Assembly (NCBI GenBank): GCA_046330225.1 | Contig: JAXLTD010000001.1 | Span: 62,001-126,000, forward strand | Reading direction: 5' to 3' | Length of the DNA: 64,000 nucleotides | Origin: CANJIV01 sp046330225 | GTDB lineage: Bacteria; Actinomycetota; Thermoleophilia; Solirubrobacterales; Solirubrobacteraceae | Shown: positions 1 through 10,207 of the stretch, in pieces | Numbering within the stretch: the stretch's first letter is position 1 | Layout of the letters: each line of letters opens with the position of its first letter | The notes under the pieces: model-generated | Told to the model about the DNA's origin: nothing | The model's database searches: none | The model's input: only the letters and a program-made list of their open reading frames with translations | Translations under genes and position numbers: made by a program

Positions 1-894
1 ATCCTCGGGCTGCTGCGGCGGGCCGATGTCGTGGTCGGCTGGTGGGCGTCGTGGCACACGTTCTGGCCGTTCACCCTCGCCCCGCTGCTGCGCACGCCGT
101 CGCTCCTGATCATCGGCGGCTTCGACATCGCCGCCGAGCGCGACATCGGCTACGGCTACCAGCTCGGCGGCGCCCGCAAGCACCTCAGCCGCTGGATCAT
201 GCGGCGGGCCACCGCGCTCATGACGAACTCCGAGTACAGCCGCAAGGAGTTCGCGCGCAACGTCGGCCTGCCGGCCAGCCGTGTCACCGTCGTGCATCAC
301 GGCGTGCCTGACATGTTCGGCGCCCTGCCCGGGCCCAAGGAGCGCCTGGCGCTCACGGTCGGCAACGTCGACGAGGCCAACCTCGAGCGCAAGGGGCTGC
401 GGGCGTTCGTGCAGGCTGCCGCCGCGCTGCCGGACGTCGAGTTCGTCGTCGTCGGGCAGTGGATCGGGGCCGCCGCGGACCGCCTGCGGGCGATCGCAAC
501 GCCGAACGTCCGGCTCGCCGGCTTCGTGTCGCACGAGGACCTGCTCGACCTGTACCGGCGGGCGAGCGTCTACGTCCAGGCGTCACAGCACGAGGGGTTC
601 GGGATCTCGGTGGCCGAGGCGATGCTCGCCGGCTGCGTCCCGGTGGCGAGCCGCGCCGGCGCGCTCCCCGAAGTCGTCGGCGACGCCGGGATCCTGCTCC
701 CGGGCCGCGACGCCGAGGCCGTGGCCGCCGGCGTGCGCGAGGCCCTGGAGCGCGGCCCGGGCGCCGGGGCCGAGGCGCGCGAGCGGATCCTGACGCTGTT
801 CCCGCTGGCGCTGCGCCGCGACGGCCTGGTCGGGCTCGTCGAAGGCCTGCTGGCGCGGGACCGCGCCGCCGTCACCCCTCCAGGAGCGCCTTGA
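1..894 (+). CDS. Glycosyltransferase family 4, 5'-truncated by window edge
   Basis: The reading frame is open from the first base, so the N-terminus lies outside the window; the first in-window GTG at 31 is probably internal. The C-terminal half has the GT-B (GT4) nucleotide-sugar binding signature HEGFGISVAEAM with the two glutamates of the EX7E motif near base 600, followed by a PxVASRAGALPE segment. Such enzymes move a sugar from a nucleotide-sugar donor to a lipid or polysaccharide acceptor; the substrate cannot be told from sequence. The 3' end overlaps the convergent SRPBCC gene by 23 bases. Confidence 0.85.
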   Translation: MLGLLRRADVVVGWWASWHTFWPFTLAPLLRTPSLLIIGGFDIAAERDIGYGYQLGGARKHLSRWIMRRATALMTNSEYSRKEFARNVGLPASRVTVVHHGVPDMFGALPGPKERLALTVGNVDEANLERKGLRAFVQAAAALPDVEFVVVGQWIGAAADRLRAIATPNVRLAGFVSHEDLLDLYRRASVYVQASQHEGFGISVAEAMLAGCVPVASRAGALPEVVGDAGILLPGRDAEAVAAGVREALERGPGAGAEARERILTLFPLALRRDGLVGLVEGLLARDRAAVTPPGAP

Positions 895-1318
895 GCTTGC
901 GCAGCGACGCCTTCGCCTCGCGTTCGGAGATGCCGCCGACCAGCATCTGGCCGGCGACCGCCCCGAGCGGGCCGAACGGCGGCCGGAAGTCGTTCTCGTA
1001 GTCGAAACGGGTCCCGCCGCCGGGGCGGGGGGACAGCCGGTAGGCGGTCCGGGCCCGGGACCGGGCGGGGCCGCGGCCCTCCCAGACGGCGATGGCGGGC
1101 GCGTCGGCTTGCACGACCGTCCAGTGGACCTTGAACGGCGTGCCGCGGATCATCAGGACCTGGTCGAGCGTGGAGCCGAGAGCCAGCGGCCCGCTCTGCG
1201 CGCACGCGGCCTTTCGATGGATGGTCACCCAGTCGCCGAGCCGGGCCGGGTCCATCACCACATCCCACACCGCCTGGGGCGGGACCGGCAGATCGATCGA
1301 GGCGACGACGCGGCTCAT
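872..1318 (-). CDS. SRPBCC family protein (START/CoxG-like fold)
   Basis: This 148-residue protein begins MSRVVASIDLPVPPQAVWDVV, the usual first strand and helix of the SRPBCC hydrophobic-pocket fold. A central WTVVQADAP...WEGRGPARSR region and a C-terminal amphipathic helix (REAKASLRKLKALLEG) complete the fold. Members bind lipids or other hydrophobic ligands; no catalytic residue is evident, so ligand binding is the safest call. Its ATG overlaps the stop of the upstream NAD(P)-binding gene as ATGA, so the two are translationally coupled. Confidence 0.8.
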   Translation of the reverse strand: MSRVVASIDLPVPPQAVWDVVMDPARLGDWVTIHRKAACAQSGPLALGSTLDQVLMIRGTPFKVHWTVVQADAPAIAVWEGRGPARSRARTAYRLSPRPGGGTRFDYENDFRPPFGPLGAVAGQMLVGGISEREAKASLRKLKALLEG

Positions 1319-2226
1319 CGGGCGGCCACCGGCTCGACGGCCTCCCAGTCCCGCAGCGCCCGCTCGACGGCGGCGGCGAACCGGTGCAGGCGCACGCCGA
1401 ACAGCGTCCGGGCCTCGTCGGTGCGGGGCAGCAGGTCGGTCGCGAGCCCGTCCATGAGCGGCCGGATCAGGCTGGCGTCCTCGCCGCCGATCACTGCCCC
1501 GATCCGGCTGGTGATCGGCGTCAGCGAGACCGGCAGCCCGACTGAGGGCCGGCCGACGAGCATCAGGTCGCGGATCCGCTCGACGATCTCGCCGTAGGTC
1601 AGAACGTCGGGCCCGGCGATGTCGAGGGACCGGCCGCCGGCCGCCGGCTCGGTCGCGGCGGCCGCGAGGTACTCGAGGACGTCGCGTCCGTCGATCGGCG
1701 CCGTGCGGCGGTCGCGCCAGGCCGGCAGGGCGAGGACCGGGAGGCGCTCGACGAGGCGGACGAGGAACCGGAACGACCGTGAGCCGGCGCCGATCACGAT
1801 CGACGCCCGCAGTGCCACTGGATCCGGTGCCTGCGCGAGCAGCGTCTCCTCGACCGCCAGCCGGCTCCCGAGGTGGGCGGAGGGCGCGGCGCCGGCCGGC
1901 ACGAGGCCGCCGAGGTAGACGACGCGCCGGGTCCCTGCCCGCACGGCGGCCCGGGCGAAGCGGCGGGCCGCCTCCTGCTCGCGGGCGACGAACGCGCCCG
2001 GCGCGCCGGCCTCCATCGAGTGGATCAGGAAGTAGGCGACCTCCGCGCCGTCGAGCGCGGCGTCGAGGCCGGCGCCGGTCACGGCGTCGCCCTCCACGAC
2101 CCGGACGCCGCCGCCGACGCGGCGGCGGTCGCGGGCGAAGGCGACGAGGTCGTGGCGGTCGCGGGCGAGGCGCTCCAGCAGCGCGCCGCCGACGTACCCG
2201 CTGGCTCCGGTGACGAGGATGCGCAT
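1315..2226 (-). CDS. NAD(P)H-binding atypical SDR (NmrA/YbjT-like)
   Basis: A 303-residue Rossmann protein starting MRILVTGASGYVGGALLERL, with the GxSGxxG dinucleotide-binding loop at residues 7-13. A downstream YFLIHSMEAG stretch and RRVVYLGGLVP resemble atypical short-chain dehydrogenases of the NmrA/YbjT/DUF2867-associated group, which often lack the classic YxxxK pair. It is first in a two-gene operon with the SRPBCC protein (ATGA overlap), which suggests both act on the same hydrophobic substrate; that is inference. Confidence 0.8.
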   Translation of the reverse strand: MRILVTGASGYVGGALLERLARDRHDLVAFARDRRRVGGGVRVVEGDAVTGAGLDAALDGAEVAYFLIHSMEAGAPGAFVAREQEAARRFARAAVRAGTRRVVYLGGLVPAGAAPSAHLGSRLAVEETLLAQAPDPVALRASIVIGAGSRSFRFLVRLVERLPVLALPAWRDRRTAPIDGRDVLEYLAAAATEPAAGGRSLDIAGPDVLTYGEIVERIRDLMLVGRPSVGLPVSLTPITSRIGAVIGGEDASLIRPLMDGLATDLLPRTDEARTLFGVRLHRFAAAVERALRDWEAVEPVAAR

Positions 2227-2318
2227 GGGGACGGAGGGGTACGCGCCAGCGAGGCCTTCAGGCCACGCGGCGCGGAGGGAATTGTTCCCAGGTTGCGGGC
2301 ACTTCCGCCTGTGTCATC

Positions 2319-2350
2319 CGCAAAAGGGCTCGGTTTCCGGCACTTTTGCG
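2319..2350. repeat. Perfect 8-bp inverted repeat in leader region
   Basis: CGCAAAAG (2319-2326) and CTTTTGCG (2343-2350) are exact reverse complements separated by 16 bases. They sit in the 231-bp gap between two divergent genes, in a locally AT-richer patch. CTTCTGCG and ATTTGCGG follow as imperfect repeats of the right arm. An operator or structured leader for either gene is possible; there is no T-run, so a terminator is unlikely. Confidence 0.5.
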
Positions 2351-2457
2351 AACTTCTGCGGGATTTGCGGGAATGGCCCTGACGGCTGGCGGCCGACGTG
2401 CTTGGATGCTGGACGACGGGCAGGGAGGGGCAATCTCGAGCTTTGGGAGGAGCGCGA

Positions 2458-2688
2458 ATGGCGCAGCGGGCTGGTCGGGGGACGACGGTGTCGTGCCAGG
2501 AGTGCTTCTTCGGCCGCAACGCGCTCTGCGCCCTGGCCGGCGACGAGCCGTGCGCCACGTTCCGCCCGTACCGGCCCGAGGGCCTGCGGCCGCCCCAGCA
2601 GCTGCGCTTCACCTTCCGCCAGGAGCGCCGGGCGCAGGCGGCCTGGGCCTTCCCGTCCGCCCAGGAGCAGGCGGCGCTGCACGCGTAG
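2458..2688 (+). CDS. Small four-cysteine protein, unknown function
   Basis: A 76-residue protein. The ATG at 2458 is preferred over an in-frame ATG at 2398 because a strong Shine-Dalgarno GGGAGG lies 7 bases upstream (2445-2450). The N-terminal half carries the pattern CQECFFGRNALC...PC (C-x2-C-x8-C-x7-C), consistent with a small metal-binding or disulfide knuckle, followed by TFRPYRP and a basic, Gln/Ala-rich tail. No signal peptide or membrane segment is visible. I do not recognise the family. It stands alone between divergent neighbours. Confidence 0.65.
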   Translation: MAQRAGRGTTVSCQECFFGRNALCALAGDEPCATFRPYRPEGLRPPQQLRFTFRQERRAQAAWAFPSAQEQAALHA

Positions 2689-2819
2689 GCGCGACCGTCC
2701 GGCGCGGCGCAGCCGGGTGGCGCGGCGCGTCGTCGGCGGCGGAGCCCGGGAGCGCCGGTGCGGGCGGCGCCCGCCCATCTGTGCGCAACCGCACGTCCAG
2801 GCCGCGCGGGTCCCGCGGC

Positions 2820-2825
2820 TAGAGT
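2820..2825 (+). promoter_or_regulatory. Putative -10 (TAGAGT) of the MBL hydrolase gene
   Basis: TAGAGT matches TANNNT and would give a leader of about 35 bases before the GTG at 2867. The leader contains the near-repeat gggtcaaaagggtcaagg. Confidence 0.4.
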
Positions 2826-2866
2826 CTGCGGGCAACCAACGAGGGTCAAAAGGGTCAAGGGTTCAC

Positions 2867-3658
2867 GTGCGCATCACCGTTCTGGGCAAGTCCCCCGCCT
2901 GGCAGGACGCCGGCGGCGCCTGCAGCGGCTACCTCGTGCAGGAGGGCGGCACGAGCCTGCTCCTGGACTGCGGGAGCGGCGTCTTCGCGAAGCTGCGCGA
3001 GCGAATCGACTACTGCGCGCTGGACGCCGTGGTCATCACGCACATGCACGCCGACCACTTCTTCGACGTGATCCCGTTCGCGTACGCGCTGATCTACACG
3101 CCGCGCCAGCAGCCGGTTCCGGTGGCCGGCTGGCCCGGCACCGACACCCCGGCCCGCCCGCGCCTGCACCTGCCGCTTGGCGGCCTGGAGATCTTTCGCA
3201 CGGTGGTCGGCGCCTTCGGCGACCGGGAGCTGGTGGAGAAGGCCTTCGCCGTGTCCGAGTACGAGCCCGACGACGTCATCGACGTGGAGGGGCTCGCCGT
3301 GCGGTTCCGGCGCGTCCCCCACTACATCGCCACCCACGCCACCGAGGTCCGCGCGCCAGACGGCGCGCGGTTCGTTTTTGGGGCGGACTCGCGGCCGAAC
3401 GACGCGATCGTGGAGTTCGCCGACGGGGCGGATCTGCTCATGCTCGAGTCGACCCTGCCCCGGCCCGAGCGCCAGGGCCTGCGCGGCCACCTGACCCCGG
3501 GCGAGGCTGGCGATCACGGGCGGCGCGCCGCCGCCAAGCGCCTCGTGATCACCCACGTGTCAGACGAGCTCGACCTCGAGTGGGCGCAGGCCGAGGCCAC
3601 CAAGACCTACGGGGCCCCGGCCGAGGTTGCGGCCGACGGCGCCGTGTACGAGCTCTGA
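2867..3658 (+). CDS. MBL-fold metallo-hydrolase (RNase Z-like)
   Basis: The GTG at 2867 is chosen because homology begins at VRITVLGKSPAW; the frame upstream is open but non-coding in character. The 263-residue product has the zinc motif THMHADH at residues 58-64, a conserved Asp in FVFGADSRP and a final His in VITHVSDE, matching the RNase Z/arylsulfatase-like branch of the metallo-beta-lactamase family. Such proteins hydrolyse phosphodiesters or esters; the substrate is unknown. It is transcribed just ahead of hsp20 but from its own promoter. Confidence 0.85.
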   Translation: MRITVLGKSPAWQDAGGACSGYLVQEGGTSLLLDCGSGVFAKLRERIDYCALDAVVITHMHADHFFDVIPFAYALIYTPRQQPVPVAGWPGTDTPARPRLHLPLGGLEIFRTVVGAFGDRELVEKAFAVSEYEPDDVIDVEGLAVRFRRVPHYIATHATEVRAPDGARFVFGADSRPNDAIVEFADGADLLMLESTLPRPERQGLRGHLTPGEAGDHGRRAAAKRLVITHVSDELDLEWAQAEATKTYGAPAEVAADGAVYEL

Positions 3659-3684
3659 GTTCCTGACCGGGAAGGCGGGACGGC

Positions 3685-3690
3685 TACGAT
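3685..3690 (+). promoter_or_regulatory. Putative -10 (TACGAT), leaderless, of hsp20
   Basis: TACGAT ends 8 bases before the ATG at 3699 and no Shine-Dalgarno sequence intervenes, so transcription should begin at or next to the A of ATG. Confidence 0.5.
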
Positions 3691-3698
3691 CCGCGGGC

Positions 3699-4151
3699 AT
3701 GTCCGAGCGCGACATCTTCGCCAACTTCGACCGGGTCCGCCGGGAGATGGACGAGCTGTTCGGCGACGTCCTCGGTCGCTCCGGCCTCGTGGCGCGGGGC
3801 GGCGCCTTCGCGCCGGCGGTCGATGTGTCCTACCGCGACGATCCCCCGACGGCGGTGGTCCTGGCGGCGCTGCCCGGGATCGATCCCGCCCGGGTGTCGA
3901 TCGAGGTCCAGGGCCGCCGCCTCGTCCTGGCCGGCGAGCGCACCGCAGCCCCCGCCACCGGGCGGATCTACCAGCAGCTCGAAATCGAGCGCGGCGCCTT
4001 CAAGCGCGTGGTCGAGCTGGGGGCCGACGTGCGGGGCGACGAGGCCCGTGCCGTCTACGAGGACGGGATGCTCCGGATCGAGCTGCCGCTCGCGCCACCC
4101 CAGCGCCCGCCGTCCCGGACCGTCCCGGTCGAGCTGCCGGGCACGGAGTAG
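3699..4151 (+). CDS. Hsp20/alpha-crystallin small heat-shock protein
   Basis: A 150-residue small heat-shock protein: a DNA FDRVRREMDELF-type N-terminal arm, an alpha-crystallin domain from about residue 45 (PAVDVSYRDDPPTAVVLAALPG) and the typical YEDGMLRIELPLA end strand, followed by a short Pro-rich tail. It acts as an ATP-independent holdase in the cytoplasm. Only 4 bases separate it from lon, so chaperone and protease are probably co-transcribed as a protein-quality-control operon. No CIRCE or HAIR-like operator was seen upstream. Confidence 0.92.
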   Translation: MSERDIFANFDRVRREMDELFGDVLGRSGLVARGGAFAPAVDVSYRDDPPTAVVLAALPGIDPARVSIEVQGRRLVLAGERTAAPATGRIYQQLEIERGAFKRVVELGADVRGDEARAVYEDGMLRIELPLAPPQRPPSRTVPVELPGTE

Positions 4152-4155
4152 CGCC

Positions 4156-6618
<2,463 letters not shown>

Positions 6619-6656
6619 ACTGAGCGCCACTCCAGCAACCGGTTCGAGGGAGAGTC

Positions 6657-7124
6657 ATGGCAGCACAAGAGCGAATCGCTCAGGCCGGCGAGGCCGCCCG
6701 GGCGCTCCGCAACCATCCTGCGGTCCAGCGCCTGATCCAGGACGCCGAGGTCCGCAACGAGATCCGCGATGCCGTCGAGCTCTCGCGGTCGGCCTACGGC
6801 CGCTTGAACAACGGCAAGCCGCCGACCAAGGCGCTGCTGGAGGACAAGAAGCTCCAGCGCGAGCTTCGCGATGCCGCCGAGCTGCTGCGCGATGCCGGCC
6901 TGGCGCTGCGCGAGGGCCCGAAGAAGCGCAAGCGCCGCTTCGGCCTCGGACGCCTGCTCCTCGTGGGCATCGTCGGCGCGATCGCCGCGCTGGCGCTCAG
7001 CGAGGGCCTGCGCAAGAAGCTGCTCGACGCGCTGTTCGGCGCCGAGGAGGAGTTCGACTACACCTCCACGACGACGCCGGTCGTGCCGACGCCCGAGCCG
7101 GCGTCCTCCACGACCTCCGCCTGA
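6657..7124 (+). CDS. Single-pass membrane protein, unknown function
   Basis: A 155-residue protein with a charged, helical cytoplasmic part (about 1-90), a polybasic patch KKRKRR, one membrane helix LLLVGIVGAIAALAL (about 101-115), and a Thr/Pro-rich end (TSTTTPVVPTPEPASSTTSA). A good Shine-Dalgarno GAGGGAGAG precedes the ATG. The basic patch before the helix predicts an N-in orientation. The family is not recognised. Confidence 0.75.
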   Translation: MAAQERIAQAGEAARALRNHPAVQRLIQDAEVRNEIRDAVELSRSAYGRLNNGKPPTKALLEDKKLQRELRDAAELLRDAGLALREGPKKRKRRFGLGRLLLVGIVGAIAALALSEGLRKKLLDALFGAEEEFDYTSTTTPVVPTPEPASSTTSA

Positions 7125-7148
7125 CCACAGGCAACCGACGTGCCGCCC

Positions 7149-7172
7149 GAGGGCGCCCTGCGGGGCGCCCTC
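7149..7172 (+). terminator. GC hairpin, probable terminator after the membrane-protein gene
   Basis: GAGGGCGCCC (7149-7158) and GGGCGCCCTC (7163-7172) form a perfect 10-bp stem with a 4-base loop TGCG, 24 bases after the stop. No clear U-tract follows, as is common in high-GC actinobacteria. Confidence 0.65.
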
Positions 7173-7250
7173 GCTGCGTTCCGGGCCGGCGGCTCCGGCT
7201 CAGATGACCGATCCCATGTCGCGGCACACGCGGATGACGGAATCAACCAC

Positions 7251-7256
7251 TAGCAT
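7251..7256 (+). promoter_or_regulatory. Putative -10 (TAGCAT), leaderless, of tetR-type gene
   Basis: TAGCAT ends 7 bases before the ATG at 7264; no Shine-Dalgarno sequence is present between them. Confidence 0.5.
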
Positions 7257-7263
7257 CGCCGCC

Positions 7264-7869
7264 ATGGAGGCCGCCTCCAGCCGCCCGAAGGACCTCGCCG
7301 GGGACAAGGCCCAGCGGATCGTCGACGCGATGCGCGCGAGCGTGGCGCGGCGCGGCGCGGCCGGGTCGACGTTCGACCACGTCGCCCGGGAGGCGGGCGT
7401 CTCGCGGGGGCTGCTCCACTACTACTTCGGGACGAAGGAGCGGCTCCTGGTCGAGGTCGTCCGGCGCGACAGCGACCTCCGCATCGCCGCGCTGGACGCG
7501 GCGCTCGCCGGGGCCCACAGCGCCGAGGACTTCATCGAGGCGCTCGTGCGCAGCCTCGAGGATCTTCTCGACCACGATCCGGACGTCGTGAGCCTGTGGT
7601 TCGAGCTGTTCAATGCGGCCCGGCGCAACGAGGAGATCGCCGCGGAGGTCGCCGAGCTGTCGCGCCGCACGCGCGAGCGGGTCGCCGCTCAGCTCCAGGC
7701 CAAGCACGAGGAGGGCGTCATCGCGCTGCGGGACGAGCCCGAGGCCGTCGCCAGCGTCATCTTCTGCCTGGGCGACGGGCTCTCGATGCGGCTCCTGCTC
7801 GAGCCCGACCGCGACGCCCGGGCGACCCTGCGGGCCGCGATGACCGCGGGCCGGGCCCTGCTCACCTGA
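7264..7869 (+). CDS. TetR/AcrR family transcriptional regulator
   Basis: A 201-residue regulator with an N-terminal helix-turn-helix at about residues 20-60 (STFDHVAREAGVSRGLLHYYFGTKERLL, split in the usual TetR way with LLHYYF as the recognition-helix end). The rest is an all-helical ligand-binding and dimer domain. The next gene, 19 bases downstream, encodes a small thioredoxin-fold protein and is probably in the same operon and under its control. The start is set by homology and by the -10 element 7 bases upstream. Confidence 0.9.
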   Translation: MEAASSRPKDLAGDKAQRIVDAMRASVARRGAAGSTFDHVAREAGVSRGLLHYYFGTKERLLVEVVRRDSDLRIAALDAALAGAHSAEDFIEALVRSLEDLLDHDPDVVSLWFELFNAARRNEEIAAEVAELSRRTRERVAAQLQAKHEEGVIALRDEPEAVASVIFCLGDGLSMRLLLEPDRDARATLRAAMTAGRALLT

Positions 7870-7888
7870 TTCGAGGAAAGGACGCACC

Positions 7889-8161
7889 ATGCCGGTCACG
7901 CTCCACCGCTGCCCCTTCACGTTCCTGCATACGGACCTCGACGCCTGCTGGAAGGTCCAGAAGGCGCTCGACGAGCAGGGAGTCGACTACGTCGTCGCCA
8001 AGGAGTGGGGCTTTCCCCGCGGCCGGCGCAAGGACCTGATCGCGGCCACCGGCCAGCAGTTCCTGCCGGCGATCGAGTTCGAGGACGGGACCTTCTACCG
8101 GGCCGAGTCGGCCGAGATGGCCGCGCGCATCAGCGCCGGCACGCTCGGCACAACCGCCTGA
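7889..8161 (+). CDS. Glutaredoxin/GST N-terminal-like small protein
   Basis: A 90-residue thioredoxin-fold protein. The strand-helix start MPVTLHRCPF, a middle QFLPAIEFEDG (the cis-Pro loop of glutathione transferases and glutaredoxins) and YRAESAEMAARI at the end fit the GST N-terminal domain. The active-site region is CPFTFLHTDLDAC rather than CxxC, so classical glutaredoxin chemistry is doubtful. A strong Shine-Dalgarno GAGGAAAGGA (7873-7882) supports this ATG. It follows the TetR gene in an apparent operon. Confidence 0.75.
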   Translation: MPVTLHRCPFTFLHTDLDACWKVQKALDEQGVDYVVAKEWGFPRGRRKDLIAATGQQFLPAIEFEDGTFYRAESAEMAARISAGTLGTTA

Positions 8162-8185
8162 GCCGGCTGGGGCGCGGATCGCCGC

Positions 8186-9454
8186 CTACGCGAACAGCTT
8201 GCGGGCCCGCCACAGGCTGCCCGGGCGGCCCTTCGGCCGCAGGCGTCCGCGGAGCAGCAGCTGGCGCGGATCGGCTCGGCCCGCGGTGACGTCGACGAAG
8301 TCGTCGAGTGCCGTGACGACGGTGATGTCGGCGTCGGGGCGCCGCCCGGGCCCCACGTCGGTGGAACCGTTGTCGATGCGCAGGTGCCACGGCTCGGCGT
8401 CCGTGAACGCCCACTGGATCGTGAGCGGCCCGTCGGGGATCCCGGCCGGGTCCACGGCCCGCTTGATCGAGTCGAAGTAGGTCGCGAGCAGCTCGGGGCT
8501 GCGGTCGACCGGGCCGGACTCGCCCAGGTAGCGGCCGCGGAGCATCGACACGCCGCGCCGGGCCCGCTCGGCGTCGGACAGGTCGGTGGGGATCGGCACG
8601 CCGCCCGGAAGCTCCTCGGGCGGCAGCCCGGCCGCCCGCAGCTTCTGCTCCAGCGACGAGGCGCCGGAGGCGAACACCTCCTCGATCGTCGCCCCGAAGC
8701 ACTCGACGTAGCGCTCGTCCCACCCGGGCGGGACGAATACGGCCGTGGCCCACGGGATCACCTCCCGGAGCAGTTCGGCGACGGCGAACTTGACGTCCGG
8801 GTCGGAGCGGTGCAGATCGGCGAGCAGCTTGACGCCGAACGCGATGTGGCGCTGCTCGTCCAGGGCCACGTTGCGCATCCCGGACCGGAAGCCCGGAAGC
8901 ACGTCGCGGGCCACGAGGTAGTCCTCGATGAAGTGCTGGCCGGGCTGCGCGAGCGACGCCTCGATGACGAGGTGGTAGAGCGTGACCGCCGCGGCGAGCT
9001 GCGGCGCCGAGCGGTCCTTGCGCAGCTCGCCGGCCATGCGGTCGAGGCGCTCGAAGACCTTGCGGAACCCCCAGGTCAGCTCGGGCTCGGTGGCGGCGAG
9101 GGCGTCGGCCATGGTGGCGCCGGTGCGGACCACCTCCTGCATGAAGCGGCCGAAGAAGACGGCGTGCCGGGCCTCGTCGACCTGCTGGGTGGCGAGGAAG
9201 TACTTCTGCTCCTCGCGCGGCGCGGCGTCGATGTAGGGGGAGAGGTTGTCGGCGACCGCGTCCTCGCCGTGCAGGAACAGCGAGTAGTTCCACAGCGCGG
9301 CGCGCCGCTCGAGGTCGCTGAAGGTCCCGTGCCACTGGGCCCGGTCCTCGTCGAGGTCGATCCCGGTCGCCGACCAGTTGCCGTGCTCCCAGCGGGCGTA
9401 CAGGTCGTCGTAGGAGACCTGGTCGGCCAGGATCTCGTCGGCAGCGGGGGCCAT
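8186..9454 (-). CDS. R2-like di-iron oxidase fused to an SCP2-type lipid-binding domain
   Basis: A 422-residue protein. Residues 1-300 are a ribonucleotide-reductase-R2-like ferritin fold with the full carboxylate set Glu64, Glu94-x2-His97 (DEARH), Glu165 and Glu200-x2-His203 (DEQRH). From about 340 the sequence changes to an SCP2/sterol-carrier pattern (WHLRIDNGS...PDADITVVTALDDFVDVTAGRADP). The C-terminal heptapeptide and radical-relay features needed for a true R2 partner are not seen, and no R1 gene is near, so an R2-like ligand-binding oxidase or N-oxygenase role is more likely. The lipid-binding domain suggests a hydrophobic substrate. The ATG at 9454 has GAGGAGG just upstream and a TACGCT -10 candidate at 9491-9496. 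Confidence 0.82.
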   Translation of the reverse strand: MAPAADEILADQVSYDDLYARWEHGNWSATGIDLDEDRAQWHGTFSDLERRAALWNYSLFLHGEDAVADNLSPYIDAAPREEQKYFLATQQVDEARHAVFFGRFMQEVVRTGATMADALAATEPELTWGFRKVFERLDRMAGELRKDRSAPQLAAAVTLYHLVIEASLAQPGQHFIEDYLVARDVLPGFRSGMRNVALDEQRHIAFGVKLLADLHRSDPDVKFAVAELLREVIPWATAVFVPPGWDERYVECFGATIEEVFASGASSLEQKLRAAGLPPEELPGGVPIPTDLSDAERARRGVSMLRGRYLGESGPVDRSPELLATYFDSIKRAVDPAGIPDGPLTIQWAFTDAEPWHLRIDNGSTDVGPGRRPDADITVVTALDDFVDVTAGRADPRQLLLRGRLRPKGRPGSLWRARKLFA

Positions 9455-9550
9455 GGGTCCTCCTCGGGTCGGCGGCGGCGCGTCGCGCCGAGCGTAGCGG
9501 GGCCAGGCCGGACGGCGGCGGGCCTGTGCGCGACCGCACAGTCGCCGCGG

Positions 9551-9556
9551 TACCGT
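9551..9556 (+). promoter_or_regulatory. Putative -10 (TACCGT), leaderless, of methyltransferase gene
   Basis: TACCGT ends 9 bases before the ATG at 9566 with no Shine-Dalgarno sequence. Confidence 0.45.
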
Positions 9557-9565
9557 CCCTGCCGC

Positions 9566-10207
9566 ATGGGCGCCCTCTACGACGCGACGATGGGCCGGGC
9601 GATGGCCGCCGGCTACGACCGCGTGCTCGCGGTCTCCGAGGCCGCTGGCCTGGCGGCCCGCCGGCACGACCTGCTCGCGCAAGCGCACGGCGCCACGATC
9701 GAGCTCGGCGCCGGCACGGGCCTGAACCTCGAGCACTACCCGCCGGACGTGACCGAACTGGTGCTCGTCGAGCCCAGCGAGCACATGGCGCGCAAGCTCG
9801 GGGCGCGGGTGGCGGCCAGCGGTCGCGACGCGCGGATCGTCCGGGCCGGGGCGGAGCGCCTCCCGTTCGAGGATGGCCGGTTCGACACCGCGGTCGCCAC
9901 GCTCGTGCTCTGCACGGTGCCCGATCCAGATGCCGCCCTGGCCGAGGTCGCCAGGGTGCTGAAGCCCGGCGGCCGGCTGCTGTTTCTCGAGCACGTGCGC
10001 TCCGACGAGGAGAGCGTGGCCCGCTGGCAGGACCGGCTCGAGCGCCCGTGGGGCTTCCTCGCCGACGGGTGTCACCCGAACCGCGACACGCTCGCGGCCC
10101 TCGACCGATCGCCGCTGACGATCGCAGCCGTGCAGCGCGGACGCATGCCGAAGGCCTCGCCCATTCTCAAGCCGATGATCAGCGGGACCGCGGACGTGCC
10201 GGCATGA
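9566..10207 (+). CDS. Class I SAM-dependent methyltransferase
   Basis: A 213-residue methyltransferase with motif I IELGAGTGLNLEHYP, acidic post-I VLVEPSEHM, motif II region FDTAVATLVLCTVPD and LKPGGRLLFLEHV, a pattern shared with the METTL7/UbiE-type branch that alkylates lipids, quinones or small thiols. The substrate is not determinable. The stop overlaps the ATG of the following FAD oxidoreductase (ATGA), so the two are translationally coupled. Confidence 0.88.
   Translation: MGALYDATMGRAMAAGYDRVLAVSEAAGLAARRHDLLAQAHGATIELGAGTGLNLEHYPPDVTELVLVEPSEHMARKLGARVAASGRDARIVRAGAERLPFEDGRFDTAVATLVLCTVPDPDAALAEVARVLKPGGRLLFLEHVRSDEESVARWQDRLERPWGFLADGCHPNRDTLAALDRSPLTIAAVQRGRMPKASPILKPMISGTADVPA

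Noticed and set aside
2210..2866. N-terminal extension of the MBL hydrolase
   Set aside because: The extension runs in a different frame over the small Cys protein and has no family match; GTG 2867 fits the fold start.
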